In this document: piece by piece, positions 18,851 to 25,800 of the stretch | How the letters are laid out: the number at the start of each line of letters is the position of its first letter | Numbering within the stretch: the first letter of the stretch is position 1 | Source of the DNA: an archaeon GW2011_AR19 | Lineage (GTDB): Archaea > Nanobdellota > Nanobdellia > Pacearchaeales > GW2011-AR1 | Direction of reading: 5' to 3' | Assembly: GCA_000806015.1 (NCBI GenBank) | Contig: JWKY01000001.1 | Location: forward strand, 1 to 43,568 | Length of the DNA: 43,568 nt | Position numbers and translations under genes: made by a program | Notes under the pieces: generated by a model | What the model was told of the DNA's origin: nothing | Database searches by the model: none | What the model saw: only the letters and a program-made list of their open reading frames with translations

Positions 18851-18904
18851 ATGGCAAAAAAGAAAGCTGCGAAGAAAAAAGCAGGAAAAAAGAAGAAAAG
18901 ATAA
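18851..18904 (+). CDS. Mini-gene for a 17-aa Lys/Ala-rich basic peptide
   Basis: The ORF reads MAKKKAAKKKAGKKKKR and stops. It has its own signals: a TATA-like ATATTTAAAC about 52 nt upstream and AGAGGT 10 nt before the ATG, a good Shine-Dalgarno. The composition suggests nucleic-acid binding, like histone tails or the tiny ribosomal protein eL41, though it is Lys- rather than Arg-rich. The alternative is a chance ORF in AT-rich DNA, but the paired signals argue against that. Confidence 0.45.
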   Translation: MAKKKAAKKKAGKKKKR

Positions 18905-18929
18905 TTTTCTTTAATAATTTAATTTTTTT

Positions 18930-19230
18930 ATTTTTTATATATATTTTTATTTTTTAAATAGTTCCCGATTAATGGTTTTTCCGTTGGCTCCGGAAGAAAT
19001 TTAGTTATCTGGGCGGGGTTGAGATTACTCCGTCGAAACCAGATGAAGTTATTGCTGAAGAGATTATTTTGAATAATCAAATAAAGTGAAATTCCTAATT
19101 CTTTATTTATCCCGACCAATTTAAGCTTATAAAGATTTAAATTTAATTGTAAAATTCTTTATATAAACTTGTTAAAACTTTTATTTCCTGCTTAGCTTAT
19201 TATTTGTTTTAATGTTCTTCTGGGTGTTTA
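18930..19230 (+). pseudogene. Eroded coding remnants, including a second S2P 3' end
   Basis: This stretch contains no intact gene. One plus-strand frame reads 'YLGGVEITPSKPDEVIAEEI' and stops near 19089, which looks like the tail of a real protein without a start. At 19197-19224 a 28-bp segment differs by two bases from the last part of the site-2 protease gene (18726-18753) and reads 'LFVLMFFWVFSFL' then stop. The region therefore looks like duplicated and decayed DNA. The ORF track entry 18928-19119 minus is not convincing. Confidence 0.35.
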
Positions 19231-19249
19231 GTTTTTTATAAAAAAATTT

Positions 19250-19561
19250 TTAGATTAAACAATATCTAACAGAATAATTTTCTTTTGCAACTCTTTTCAT
19301 ATCTGCGCTATCTTCAAAACTAGATTGATAACGTTCATACCTTAAATTTGCGTCTAAAGAACGAATTAAATCATAAAAATCGCTAGCTTTTTTTTCGCCT
19401 AATTTTGCAACAACTATTTTTCCAGAAGGCAATTTTATTCTATCTGGAGAAAAGGGTAAATCCATTGTCCAGGCAGGAAAAAATTTGAAACCATTTTTTT
19501 CAAAATTGTCTAATCTTTTAAATATTTCTTCAGAAGACAAATTATCTAAATCTTCATCCAT
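19250..19561 (-). CDS. Hypothetical protein (103 aa)
   Basis: I use the ATG at 19561 (MDEDLDNLSSEEIFKRLDN), one nt after the stop of the upstream gene, instead of the track's 19573. Acidic helical N-terminus, then a mixed region with 'IKLPSGKIVVAKLGEKKASDFYDLIRSLD'. No membrane segment or known motif. It is coupled to the 116-aa gene and may work with it. Confidence 0.5.
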   Translation of the reverse strand: MDEDLDNLSSEEIFKRLDNFEKNGFKFFPAWTMDLPFSPDRIKLPSGKIVVAKLGEKKASDFYDLIRSLDANLRYERYQSSFEDSADMKRVAKENYSVRYCLI

Positions 19562-19562
19562 T

Positions 19563-19913
19563 TTATAAATCAATAACCCCGTCTTTTGTCAGCGCAGCAA
19601 ATCTTATTCCGGCGGGCAAATTAAGCAGAGCAGAAATTAAAGCCATGTGCTCTTTTCCGTCGCCAGAGGCAATGCTTAAAGCAACTTCTGTGCCTGCAAT
19701 TTTTCCTTTAAGAGCTTTAGAAAAATCGTCCCTTAAATCTCTAATGTTTTTATTTAAACCAACTTTAATAAATTCAAAGTTTTTTTCGTGCTTGAATTGT
19801 TTTGCAAAATCATCTCCTAAAATAATTACTTTGTCCCACTCTCCAAATTTTATTAATCCTGAAACCTGCGCCCAAGTTCCTTCTCCTTTTGAAAGTAAAG
19901 CTATTAGTTCCAT
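19563..19913 (-). CDS. Conserved hypothetical protein with Rossmann-like pattern (116 aa)
   Basis: 'KVIILGDDFAKQF' and 'EVALSIASGDGKEHMALISALL' give alternating strand-helix segments with a Gly-rich loop, ending 'RFAALTKDGVIDL'. The layout recalls nucleotide-binding Rossmann-like folds; the last part faintly resembles the Gly-rich loop of CARF domains. No CRISPR genes are nearby, so I do not assign that function. It forms a two-gene unit with the 103-aa protein. Confidence 0.5.
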   Translation of the reverse strand: MELIALLSKGEGTWAQVSGLIKFGEWDKVIILGDDFAKQFKHEKNFEFIKVGLNKNIRDLRDDFSKALKGKIAGTEVALSIASGDGKEHMALISALLNLPAGIRFAALTKDGVIDL

Positions 19914-20017
19914 TTTAACTCAAAATTTATTTTATTTTTAAGCATTACTATAATCTAAAATACAATAAGATTTATAAATCTCCAAAATTTAAAGAATTTG
20001 TCGTTTGAACCATATCG

Positions 20018-20042
20018 TTGACACATATATTCTATGGTGTTG
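20018..20042 (+). promoter_or_regulatory. Candidate stem-loop in the uL1 leader (possible autoregulatory site)
   Basis: ACACATA and TATGGTGT form a stem with a bulge around a TATTC loop, about 30 nt before the uL1 ATG. The promoter TATA (TTTATAAATC) is near 19970, giving a leader of ~70 nt, long for this genome. uL1 is known to repress its own mRNA in methanogens. I cannot confirm that this hairpin mimics the rRNA site. Confidence 0.25.
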
Positions 20043-20070
20043 ACGCATGATTTGGGAGACAATTTTAATC

Positions 20071-20703
20071 ATGGCGGAACTAAAGGAACAATTAAAACAA
20101 GCTCTAACAGAATTAAGAGCAGAAAAGGAAAGAAAATTTGACCAGACTGTTGATTTAATTGTAAATTTGCAAAAGTTTGATGTAAAGAAAAATCCAGTCA
20201 ACACTTTTGTTTCTGTTCCGTATAAAATTAAAGAGAAAAAAATTGCAGGATTCTTGGAAGTGAAAAATAAAAATTTTGACACAATTACTCTGGACCAATT
20301 CAAAAAATACACAGATAAAAAAGAATTAAAAAAAATTGCAAAAAATTATGACTTTTTTATTGCCCAGCCAAGCACCATGCCGAAGGTTGCGACTACTTTT
20401 GGAAGAGTTTTGGGTCCTTTGGGAAAAATGCCATCCCCCCAATTAGGAATTATTTTAAATACCGATGATAAAACAATAAACGAGTTAAAAGAAAAAATAA
20501 ATTCCAGCATAAAAATAAGAACAAAAGATGCTAGCATTAAAGTTCCTATTGGAAAACAAAGCATGGAAGATGAAAAAATTATTGAAAATGTTTTGGCTGT
20601 TTACAATTCTCTTTTAAAAAATCTGTCAAAAGGAAAGGAAAATATAAAAAATATTGAGATTAAATTCACAATGACTAAACCTAAGAAAATTATTTTAAAA
20701 TGA
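20071..20703 (+). CDS. rpl1: Large subunit ribosomal protein uL1
   Basis: uL1 forms the mobile L1 stalk by the ribosomal E site. I place the start at the ATG at 20071 (MAELKEQLKQAL), as archaeal uL1 begins, not the track's 20047. The core 'VATTFGRVLGPLGKMPSPQLG' and 'SIKIRTKDASIKVPIGKQSM' are intact; 210 aa is normal. The last ~75 bp, including the stop codon, are repeated 131 bp downstream. Confidence 0.95.
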   Translation: MAELKEQLKQALTELRAEKERKFDQTVDLIVNLQKFDVKKNPVNTFVSVPYKIKEKKIAGFLEVKNKNFDTITLDQFKKYTDKKELKKIAKNYDFFIAQPSTMPKVATTFGRVLGPLGKMPSPQLGIILNTDDKTINELKEKINSSIKIRTKDASIKVPIGKQSMEDEKIIENVLAVYNSLLKNLSKGKENIKNIEIKFTMTKPKKIILK

Positions 20704-20837
20704 AACAGGAACAAAAAATAGGAAATTTTTTGACAAACTCGCCAAAGCGTTGTCGAGTTAAAGGAAAGGAAAATATAAAAAATATTGAGATTAAATTCAC
20801 AATGACTAAACCTAAAAAAATTATTTTAAAATGAAAC
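20630..20837 (+). repeat. 77-bp duplication of the uL1 end/uL10 start around an insert
   Basis: 20630-20706 and 20761-20837 are identical except for one base, offset 131 bp. Each copy contains the end of rpl1 and ATGAAAC, the first codons of rpl10. The 54 bp between them is the inserted element. The first ATGAAAC now opens a 44-codon dead-end frame that stops at 20834; the second copy starts the real uL10. Confidence 0.85.
20708..20763 (+). mobile_element. 56-bp coding palindromic-type element, copy 1
   Basis: Begins GGAACAAAAAATAGGAAATT and contains AACTCG...CGAGTT inverted arms. It matches 31471-31526 (minus strand) at 49 of 56 positions. In the dead-end frame it reads 'QKIGNFLTNSPKRCRVK', in the same reading frame as the copy inside the IscA fusion ('QKTGSFLTKSPKRGRLK'). 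Confidence 0.7.
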
Positions 20838-21814
20838 GAGTATACCCTAAGGAAGGGCATAAACAAAAAATCCAAATTGCAGAAGAATTGCCTAAAAAAA
20901 TTTCAGAGATTAAAATAAAAACAGTCGAAGAACTTGAAAATTTAATTAAAAATAAAAGAACAATATTAATCTCGTCCATAAAAAATATTCCCGCGTCACA
21001 ACTTCAAGAGATTGTTAAAAAACTTAGAGGCAAGGCCATTGTTAAAGTTCCAAAGAAAAATTTGATTTTTAGGGTGTTAGACAATTCAAAACAATTGGAT
21101 AAAGAAATTGAAAAACTAAGAGGAAAAATAAATGAAAGTTTTGCGATTTTATTCTCTGACTTAGATAGTTTTGAACTTGCCGGCGAATTAGTTAGAAATC
21201 AAAGCCCTGCAAAAGCAAAAACAGGGCAGATTACAGACAAAGACCTTGAAATCCCCGAGGGACCTACTGAATTAATACCTGGTCCAGCAGTAAGTGAATT
21301 AAGCGCTTTAGGAATTAAAATCCAAATTGAAAAAGGAAAAATCACAATAAAAGAGCCGAAAATTATTGTTAAAAAGGGCGAAAAAATTTCTCAGGGCGCA
21401 GCAGAGATATTAAATAAATTAGATATCAAACCATTCAAAGTAGGATTTATTCCAATATGTTCTTTTGATACTAAAGAAAAAATATTTTATTCAGAAATAA
21501 AAATAGATAAAGAAGGAGCAATAGAACAGCTTAAAACAGCTTATTCAAGAGCTCTGCCATTTGCTGTAGAAATTGGATATTCAACAAAAGATACAATTAA
21601 ATTCTTAATTAGCAGAGCCGGGATGCATGAAAAAGCTCTGGAAAAATTATCATCATCAAATAACTCACGACCTCACTCGGTAATTGAAGAAAATAATTTG
21701 TCCTCCGTGAAATCGCTCTACTCACGACCTCACTCGGTAATTGAAGAAAATAATTTGTCCTCCGTGAAATCGCTCGCTCCCAACGAAAATAAATCTGACG
21801 GAGAGGAAAAATAA
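20831..21814 (+). CDS. rpl10: Large subunit ribosomal protein uL10 (P0), altered ends
   Basis: uL10 anchors the L12 stalk to 23S rRNA. The rRNA-binding domain and insertion domain ('GPTELIPGPAVSELSALGIKIQIEKGKITI') are recognisable in 327 aa. Two parts are foreign. Residues 5-11 (YPKEGHK) come from a 22-bp hairpin repeat shared with uS4. After the first stalk-binding helices ('HEKALEKLSS') a 19-aa unit, SRPHSVIEENNLSSVKSL(Y/A), occurs twice. Part of the L12-binding spine and the usual acidic ALFG-type tail are therefore missing. It is directly followed by a broken L12 gene. Confidence 0.92.
   Translation: MKRVYPKEGHKQKIQIAEELPKKISEIKIKTVEELENLIKNKRTILISSIKNIPASQLQEIVKKLRGKAIVKVPKKNLIFRVLDNSKQLDKEIEKLRGKINESFAILFSDLDSFELAGELVRNQSPAKAKTGQITDKDLEIPEGPTELIPGPAVSELSALGIKIQIEKGKITIKEPKIIVKKGEKISQGAAEILNKLDIKPFKVGFIPICSFDTKEKIFYSEIKIDKEGAIEQLKTAYSRALPFAVEIGYSTKDTIKFLISRAGMHEKALEKLSSSNNSRPHSVIEENNLSSVKSLYSRPHSVIEENNLSSVKSLAPNENKSDGEEK
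20842..20863 (+). repeat. 22-bp hairpin repeat (YPKEGHK), copy 1
   Basis: ATACCCTAAGGAAGGGCATA plus AA, with CCCT/AGGG arms, lies just after the uL10 start codon. It is identical to 36864-36885 in the uS4 tail and is read in the same frame at both places. Confidence 0.75.
21663..21776 (+). repeat. Two tandem 57-bp units inside the uL10 C-terminus
   Basis: The units (21663-21719, 21720-21776) are identical apart from the end and are an exact 19 codons. Sequence such as ACTCACGACCTCACTCGG and TCCTCCGTGAAATCGCTC recurs in degenerate form in non-coding DNA next to tRNA-Ser (25503-25568) and tRNA-Arg (32677-32757, opposite strand). This links a coding insert to an intergenic repeat family. Confidence 0.75.
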
Positions 21815-21995
21815 ATGGAATATGTATACGGTGCATTGCTTTTGCACAAGCTCGGAAAAGAAGTCAGTGAAGAGAATGTGAAAAAAGTTGTTGCGGCTGC
21901 CGGCGAAAACGCATAAAGCAGAGAAGAAAGAAGAAAAGCCAAAAGAAGAGAAACACGAAGCTGCAGCAGAAGGATTGTCGGCGTTGTTTGGATAA
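21815..21995 (+). pseudogene. rpl12: Ribosomal stalk protein L12 (P1), frameshifted and internally deleted
   Basis: The frame starts directly after the uL10 stop: [20 protein letters not shown]..., a textbook archaeal L12 N-terminus. It stops after 33 codons (21914-21916). The remainder, 'AEKKEEKPKEEKHEAAAEGL' ending 'SALFG' then stop, is the charged linker and GTPase-binding tail, but in the next frame. Even joined, only ~60 residues remain of the usual ~100; the second half of the dimerisation domain and the Ala-rich hinge are gone. It may be real decay with a copy elsewhere, or an assembly or deletion error. Confidence 0.85.
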
Positions 21996-22029
21996 TTTAA
22001 TTTTTATTTAACGCTGGCAATCTTTTTCA

Positions 22030-22049
22030 CAGAAGTAGTTTGACTTCTG
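22030..22049 (+). terminator. Hairpin after the uL1-uL10-L12 region
   Basis: CAGAAGT and ACTTCTG form a perfect 7-bp stem with a 6-base loop. It has no strong T run behind it, so a terminator role is uncertain. Confidence 0.3.
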
Positions 22050-22065
22050 AATAATCTCAATTAAA

Positions 22066-22206
22066 ATGAACAAAATAGAATTTCTTAAATCGACGTCAAT
22101 ATTATTTTTCTTAGCAATACTTTTCAGCCAGACAAGTTCAAAAATCTGGATTTTATTTTTAAGCATTGGACTAATCTTTGGAGTGTTTTGGTTTTTTAAA
22201 GAGTAG
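22066..22206 (+). CDS. Small membrane protein (46 aa)
   Basis: Too short for the track. MNKIEFLKSTSILFFLAILF contains the first hydrophobic helix; a second ('IWILFLSIGLIFGVFWFF') ends just before the stop, giving a two-helix hairpin. No family recognised. It lies between the ribosomal operon and the helicase; the opposite-strand ORF in the track looks like its shadow. Confidence 0.45.
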   Translation: MNKIEFLKSTSILFFLAILFSQTSSKIWILFLSIGLIFGVFWFFKE

Positions 22207-22244
22207 TTATAAACATTTATAATAATCAAATTTATTTTTATTCT

Positions 22245-24188
22245 ATGGCATGGAACCTCTACGAAAACAATAAACTTCTTCCGCCTCTGAAATTTTCAAA
22301 TGGGAAAACGCAAGAAGACATAGTAAAAGAAGTTTTGAATTCTATAAAAGATGGGGAAAAAATAATTTTTATTCATGGAGTTTGCGGAACAGGAAAGTCG
22401 GCAATTGCGTTAAATCTCGCAAAAGAGCTTGGGAAATCTTCAATTGTTGTTCCAATAAAAAATCTTCAGATGCAGTATAAAAAAGATTATGAAAGCGAAA
22501 AATATCTGCTGAAAAATAACGGCGAGAGATTAAAAATCAGCGTAATAACAGGACGGCAAAACCACAAATGCAAATTTCTTGAAGAAAACAAAGATGCAAT
22601 TCCAAAAATAAAAAAAGAAGTAAATGCAAAATTGCACGATATATTTTTTGGAAAAAAAGATGAATTTGAGAAGAATTTTGGAGATGATGAATCTGCAGAT
22701 AATAAATATCTGCCCTGTAAAATTGAAATAAAAGAAAAGAATATTCATAAAATAAAAAAATATTTAGCGCAAAACAGCGATATAAATGTAAAAAACTTTT
22801 CCCAACTTAAAGATGTTAAAAGAGTATCTGTTGCAGGCGCATGTCCATATTGGAGCCCTGTTCTTCCAATAAAATACGAACTTGGTGGAAAAAGTTTTGT
22901 GAAGGCAAATAAAAGAAGATATTTAGGGCTAAAAGATACAGAGTTTGTTTTTTATCAAAGAGAGCCGGGATGCAAGTTTTACGAGCAGTTTAATTTTTAT
23001 ATTGACTCGGACGCGATTATTTTTAATTCAGAAAAATACAAAATTGAATCAGCATTAAACAGAAAGCCAATGACTGAAGTTGAAATAATTGACGAATGCG
23101 ACGAATTTCTTGATAAATTCTCAAATAATAAAACAATAAATCTTGACAGAATGCAAAATTCATTAAATCAAATATTTGAAATAGAAGAAGGAGATGAAAT
23201 AATTCTCAATGAATTAAGAGAGATAATAAAAAAATTAAAAAATAACAAACCCGCAGAAAATTATGCGGAACAAATCCTCCCTTTAAAACAAACTGCAATC
23301 TATGATTTATTTATGAGCTTATTAAAAAATCCTGATTTTATTTATAAAATAGATGACGAAAATTATTTGTTTGATGTTTATGAAAGCGCAAAAATGTTTG
23401 AAGATTTTTTAGATGAGAGTTATGTTACATTCACAAAAAAAGATGAAGCAATAACAGCGCACATTGTAACAATTAATTTAGCTAAAAAATTTAAAGAAAT
23501 GGCTGACAAAAACAAAATAATTGTTCTTATGTCCGGGACTTTGCATTCTGAAGAAGTTTTAAAAGATATTTTTGGAATTGAGCAATTTAAAATAATTGAA
23601 GCGGAAACGCAGCAGCAAGGTCAAATTACTATAAAAAGAACAGGATTGGAAATGGATTGCAAGTATGCTAATTTTTCAACCGGAAAAAATAATCATAAAG
23701 ATTATTTTCTTGCTTTAGACAAATGCATTGAAGTTGCAAAAAAACCTGTTTTAGTCCATGTAAACAGCTTTGCAGATTTGCCGGATGAAATTGAAAAAGA
23801 AAATTTAAACCTTAAAAATTTAATCAGCAGAGAAAAATTAAAAGAAATTCAGGAGGAAGATAATTCCGGGAAATTAATTGAACAATTCAAGACGGGCAAG
23901 ACAGATATTTTATTTTCAACCCGCGCATCAAGAGGCATAGATTTTCCCGGAGAACAATGCAATAGTATTATTTTTACAAAATATCCAAATCCAAATGTAA
24001 AAGATGTTTTTTGGAAAATATTAAATAAAACTAAACCGCATCAATACTGGAAATTCTACAGAGACAAAGCCCGACGAGATTTATTGCAGAAAATTTACAG
24101 AGGATTAAGATTTAAAGACGACCATATTTATTTGTTAAGTCCCGATAGCAGAGTTCTTGAGGCTTTTGAGAAGAAAAACAGATATTGA
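22245..24188 (+). CDS. XPD/Rad3-like superfamily 2 DNA helicase
   Basis: A 647-aa helicase of the DEAD_2 type used in archaeal DNA repair. Walker A 'GVCGTGKS' is at residues 45-52; the DEAH-box equivalent is 'IDECDEF'; late helicase motifs include 'STRASRGIDFPG' and 'KIYRGLRFKDD' (QxxGR-like). Between the first motifs are Cys residues in 'NHKCKFL', 'YLPCKIE', 'GACPYWSP' and 'PGCKFYEQF', consistent with the four ligands of the XPD iron-sulfur cluster. It is monocistronic with an upstream TATA. Confidence 0.88.
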   Translation: MAWNLYENNKLLPPLKFSNGKTQEDIVKEVLNSIKDGEKIIFIHGVCGTGKSAIALNLAKELGKSSIVVPIKNLQMQYKKDYESEKYLLKNNGERLKISVITGRQNHKCKFLEENKDAIPKIKKEVNAKLHDIFFGKKDEFEKNFGDDESADNKYLPCKIEIKEKNIHKIKKYLAQNSDINVKNFSQLKDVKRVSVAGACPYWSPVLPIKYELGGKSFVKANKRRYLGLKDTEFVFYQREPGCKFYEQFNFYIDSDAIIFNSEKYKIESALNRKPMTEVEIIDECDEFLDKFSNNKTINLDRMQNSLNQIFEIEEGDEIILNELREIIKKLKNNKPAENYAEQILPLKQTAIYDLFMSLLKNPDFIYKIDDENYLFDVYESAKMFEDFLDESYVTFTKKDEAITAHIVTINLAKKFKEMADKNKIIVLMSGTLHSEEVLKDIFGIEQFKIIEAETQQQGQITIKRTGLEMDCKYANFSTGKNNHKDYFLALDKCIEVAKKPVLVHVNSFADLPDEIEKENLNLKNLISREKLKEIQEEDNSGKLIEQFKTGKTDILFSTRASRGIDFPGEQCNSIIFTKYPNPNVKDVFWKILNKTKPHQYWKFYRDKARRDLLQKIYRGLRFKDDHIYLLSPDSRVLEAFEKKNRY

Positions 24189-24240
24189 AATATTTTAGAA
24201 TTCTCTAAAAATATTTAAACACGATAAATATCGTATTATT

Positions 24241-24882
24241 ATGTGGACAGCAAAGATAAAATTTAATGAAGAAAAAACTCTTATAGGAAATAAAGCGGTA
24301 AAACATGGTGTTAATCTGTTTGTTTTTGCATTGTCATTTTTTTATGAAAATAATTGGATAATTGTTCATATAACTGGGAATATTATTGGAGAAAAAGAAC
24401 AAATAGATAAGTTCGTTAAGGATTTAAAAAAAGAATCGCGGGTTAAAGAATTTGAATTAAACGGAAATTTTTTTGTAGGAACAATAAAAGAACCAATTTT
24501 TGCAAAATACATTTATAATAAGAATATAATTCAAATTGCTCCCGCCTTAATAACAGACACAGGTTATGAGATTCTTAATATAGGGAGTTTTGAGAAAAAG
24601 TATTTGGAAAAACTTATTGATTTGTTTGAAAGAAAATTTGATGGTCAATTATTGTCAATTCAGAATAAAAAAATAAAATCTATTTCTGCAATTAAAGTTG
24701 CTCCTGAACTGACTGAAAAACAAAAGCAAGCGATAGAGCTGGCAATTAAAAGAGGATATTATACTTCTCCAAGAAAAATTAGTTTGCAAGAACTTGCTAA
24801 AATTTCTAAGCTGAGCTTTTCTACCTTTCAGGTTCATTTGAGAAAAGCCGAAGAAAAGTTGATTCCGTTTTATTTTGAATAA
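24241..24882 (+). CDS. Bat-type HTH transcriptional regulator
   Basis: The 213-aa protein ends in the HTH_10 domain typical of archaeal bacterio-opsin-activator-like regulators: 'LTEKQKQAIELAIKRGYYTSP' and 'LQELAKISKLSFSTFQVHLRKAEEKL'. The N-terminal ~150 residues form a probable ligand-sensing domain with no known signature. A TATA-like ATATTTAAAC lies 28 nt upstream; next to it CGATAAATATCG is a perfect palindrome that could be an autoregulatory operator. Confidence 0.8.
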   Translation: MWTAKIKFNEEKTLIGNKAVKHGVNLFVFALSFFYENNWIIVHITGNIIGEKEQIDKFVKDLKKESRVKEFELNGNFFVGTIKEPIFAKYIYNKNIIQIAPALITDTGYEILNIGSFEKKYLEKLIDLFERKFDGQLLSIQNKKIKSISAIKVAPELTEKQKQAIELAIKRGYYTSPRKISLQELAKISKLSFSTFQVHLRKAEEKLIPFYFE

Positions 24883-24932
24883 GCGATACACATCGCTATA
24901 AAGTTTATCTATTTTTTAGTAAATAATTCTTT

Positions 24933-25412
24933 ATGGAAAAAATCCAACAAATAACTTTAGATACTATGCTTGAATCCTACAAACCAGAATTTAGGTATTT
25001 AGTAAAAGCCAAATTTCAATATCCTTACGCGGAAGGAATTTTTAAAATTCCTAAAACCGCTTATGGTATAGAAGGAAAAGATACAGGGCATTTTACACTC
25101 ATAGAACTTGGCTTTTGTTATAATCAATTAGCTTACACTTTTTTTGCAGAAGCTTTTGAAAAAGGATTAATTAAAGAGGTTGAAAAATCAAGTTTGAAAA
25201 AAACAAAAGAATACCAACTTCATAGTTCTTTTATTATTGGACTGGACAACGTAAAATTCTGGAAACAAATTAATCCAAAAAAATTTCAAGGTCAGATTAA
25301 ATTAGAAAAAATAATACAAAAAAGAAAAGATTTAATTTTCTTTAAAACATCTTATGACTTTGAGAACGGCAAAGCTACAGGAGAAATTAATTTAGCTTTC
25401 TTAAAAAAATAA
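24933..25412 (+). CDS. FcoT-like hot-dog thioesterase family protein
   Basis: The 159-aa protein contains 'DTGHFTLIELGFCYNQLAYTFFAEAFEKGLI', close to the GHFN..E..I.YNQL pattern of FcoT acyl-CoA thioesterases, and ends with 'ATGEINLAFL' as a hot-dog strand. Archaeal membranes are made of isoprenoids, so a fatty-acyl substrate would be unusual. The family call is tentative and rests on this core. Confidence 0.5.
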   Translation: MEKIQQITLDTMLESYKPEFRYLVKAKFQYPYAEGIFKIPKTAYGIEGKDTGHFTLIELGFCYNQLAYTFFAEAFEKGLIKEVEKSSLKKTKEYQLHSSFIIGLDNVKFWKQINPKKFQGQIKLEKIIQKRKDLIFFKTSYDFENGKATGEINLAFLKK

Positions 25413-25450
25413 TCCTTAAAATCCCTAAAAATTAAATAGCTAATTGCAAA

Positions 25451-25465
25451 AAACGCCCGCCAGGA
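25451..25465 (-). repeat. Partial copy of the tRNA-Ser 3' end
   Basis: AAACGCCCGCCAGGA matches AAACGCCCCCGCCAGGA at the 3' end of tRNA-Ser (25716-25732) with a two-base gap. Between the copies lies the repeat-bearing segment 25466-25715, which holds no gene. Confidence 0.4.
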
Positions 25466-25502
25466 GGCTCGCGACCCCGATTTCTATTTTTTATAAATGC
25501 CT

Positions 25503-25568
25503 TCTACTCACGACCTCGCACGGGTTATTAATTAATTTTATTTTCTCCCTACCACGAAGTCGCTCGGG
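25503..25568 (+). repeat. Degenerate copy of the uL10-tail repeat family
   Basis: CTACTCACGACCTCGCACGG and later CACGAAGTCGCTCGGG align with CTACTCACGACCTCACTCGG and GTGAAATCGCTCGC of the 57-bp units in uL10. It is the only recognisable content of the ~300-bp gap between the FcoT-like gene and tRNA-Ser. Confidence 0.5.
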
Positions 25569-25718
25569 ATTGATTTAAATCAAAGTCGCTTTACTCAAGC
25601 TTTGTAAAGTCGTTATTAATTTAAAATGTTTGCCGCTTCCCAAAACTCTCGGTCGAACCAAGGTTCTCATCCTGGATTTTTTGAAAAATCAAAATTTGTT
25701 TCACAAATTAATTCCAAA

Positions 25719-25799
25719 CGCCCCCGCCAGGAATCGAACCTGGAAGCCCTTGCGGGCCCAGCTCTCAAGGCTGGTGCACTACCATTATGCGACAGAGGC
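25719..25799 (-). tRNA. trnS: tRNA-Ser (anticodon TGA)
   Basis: Read on the minus strand, GCCTCTG pairs with CGGGGGC as acceptor stem. Anticodon stem-loop CCAGC-CTTGAGA-GCTGG gives TGA. The long variable arm GCCC-GCAA-GGGC marks a class II tRNA, and the T-loop is TTCGATT. No CCA is encoded. The discriminator is G, as usual for Ser. The 5' end begins one nt after the stop codon of the upstream 82-aa gene. Confidence 0.93.
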
Positions 25800-25800
25800 A

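Noticed and set aside
18928-19119. 63-aa minus ORF in the eroded region
   Set aside because: Contains TATA-rich low-complexity sequence; the plus strand shows a more protein-like frame.
19563-19913. CARF-domain (CRISPR-linked) assignment
   Set aside because: Only a faint loop resemblance; no cas genes or effector domain nearby. Left as conserved hypothetical.
19989-20312. 107-aa minus ORF over the uL1 start
   Set aside because: Antisense to a certain ribosomal protein gene, with no family signal.
21663-21776. Tandem repeats here and at 36886-36939 as CRISPR arrays
   Set aside because: Units are directly abutting without unique spacers, are in frame in ribosomal proteins, and no cas gene is present.
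21815-21995. Programmed ribosomal frameshift to make full L12
   Set aside because: Even a shift would leave ~40 residues missing, and no slippery site is evident. Kept as broken gene.
24933-25412. Calling a firm fatty-acyl-CoA thioesterase
   Set aside because: Family motif is fair, but archaeal lipids make the substrate doubtful; reported only as FcoT-like.
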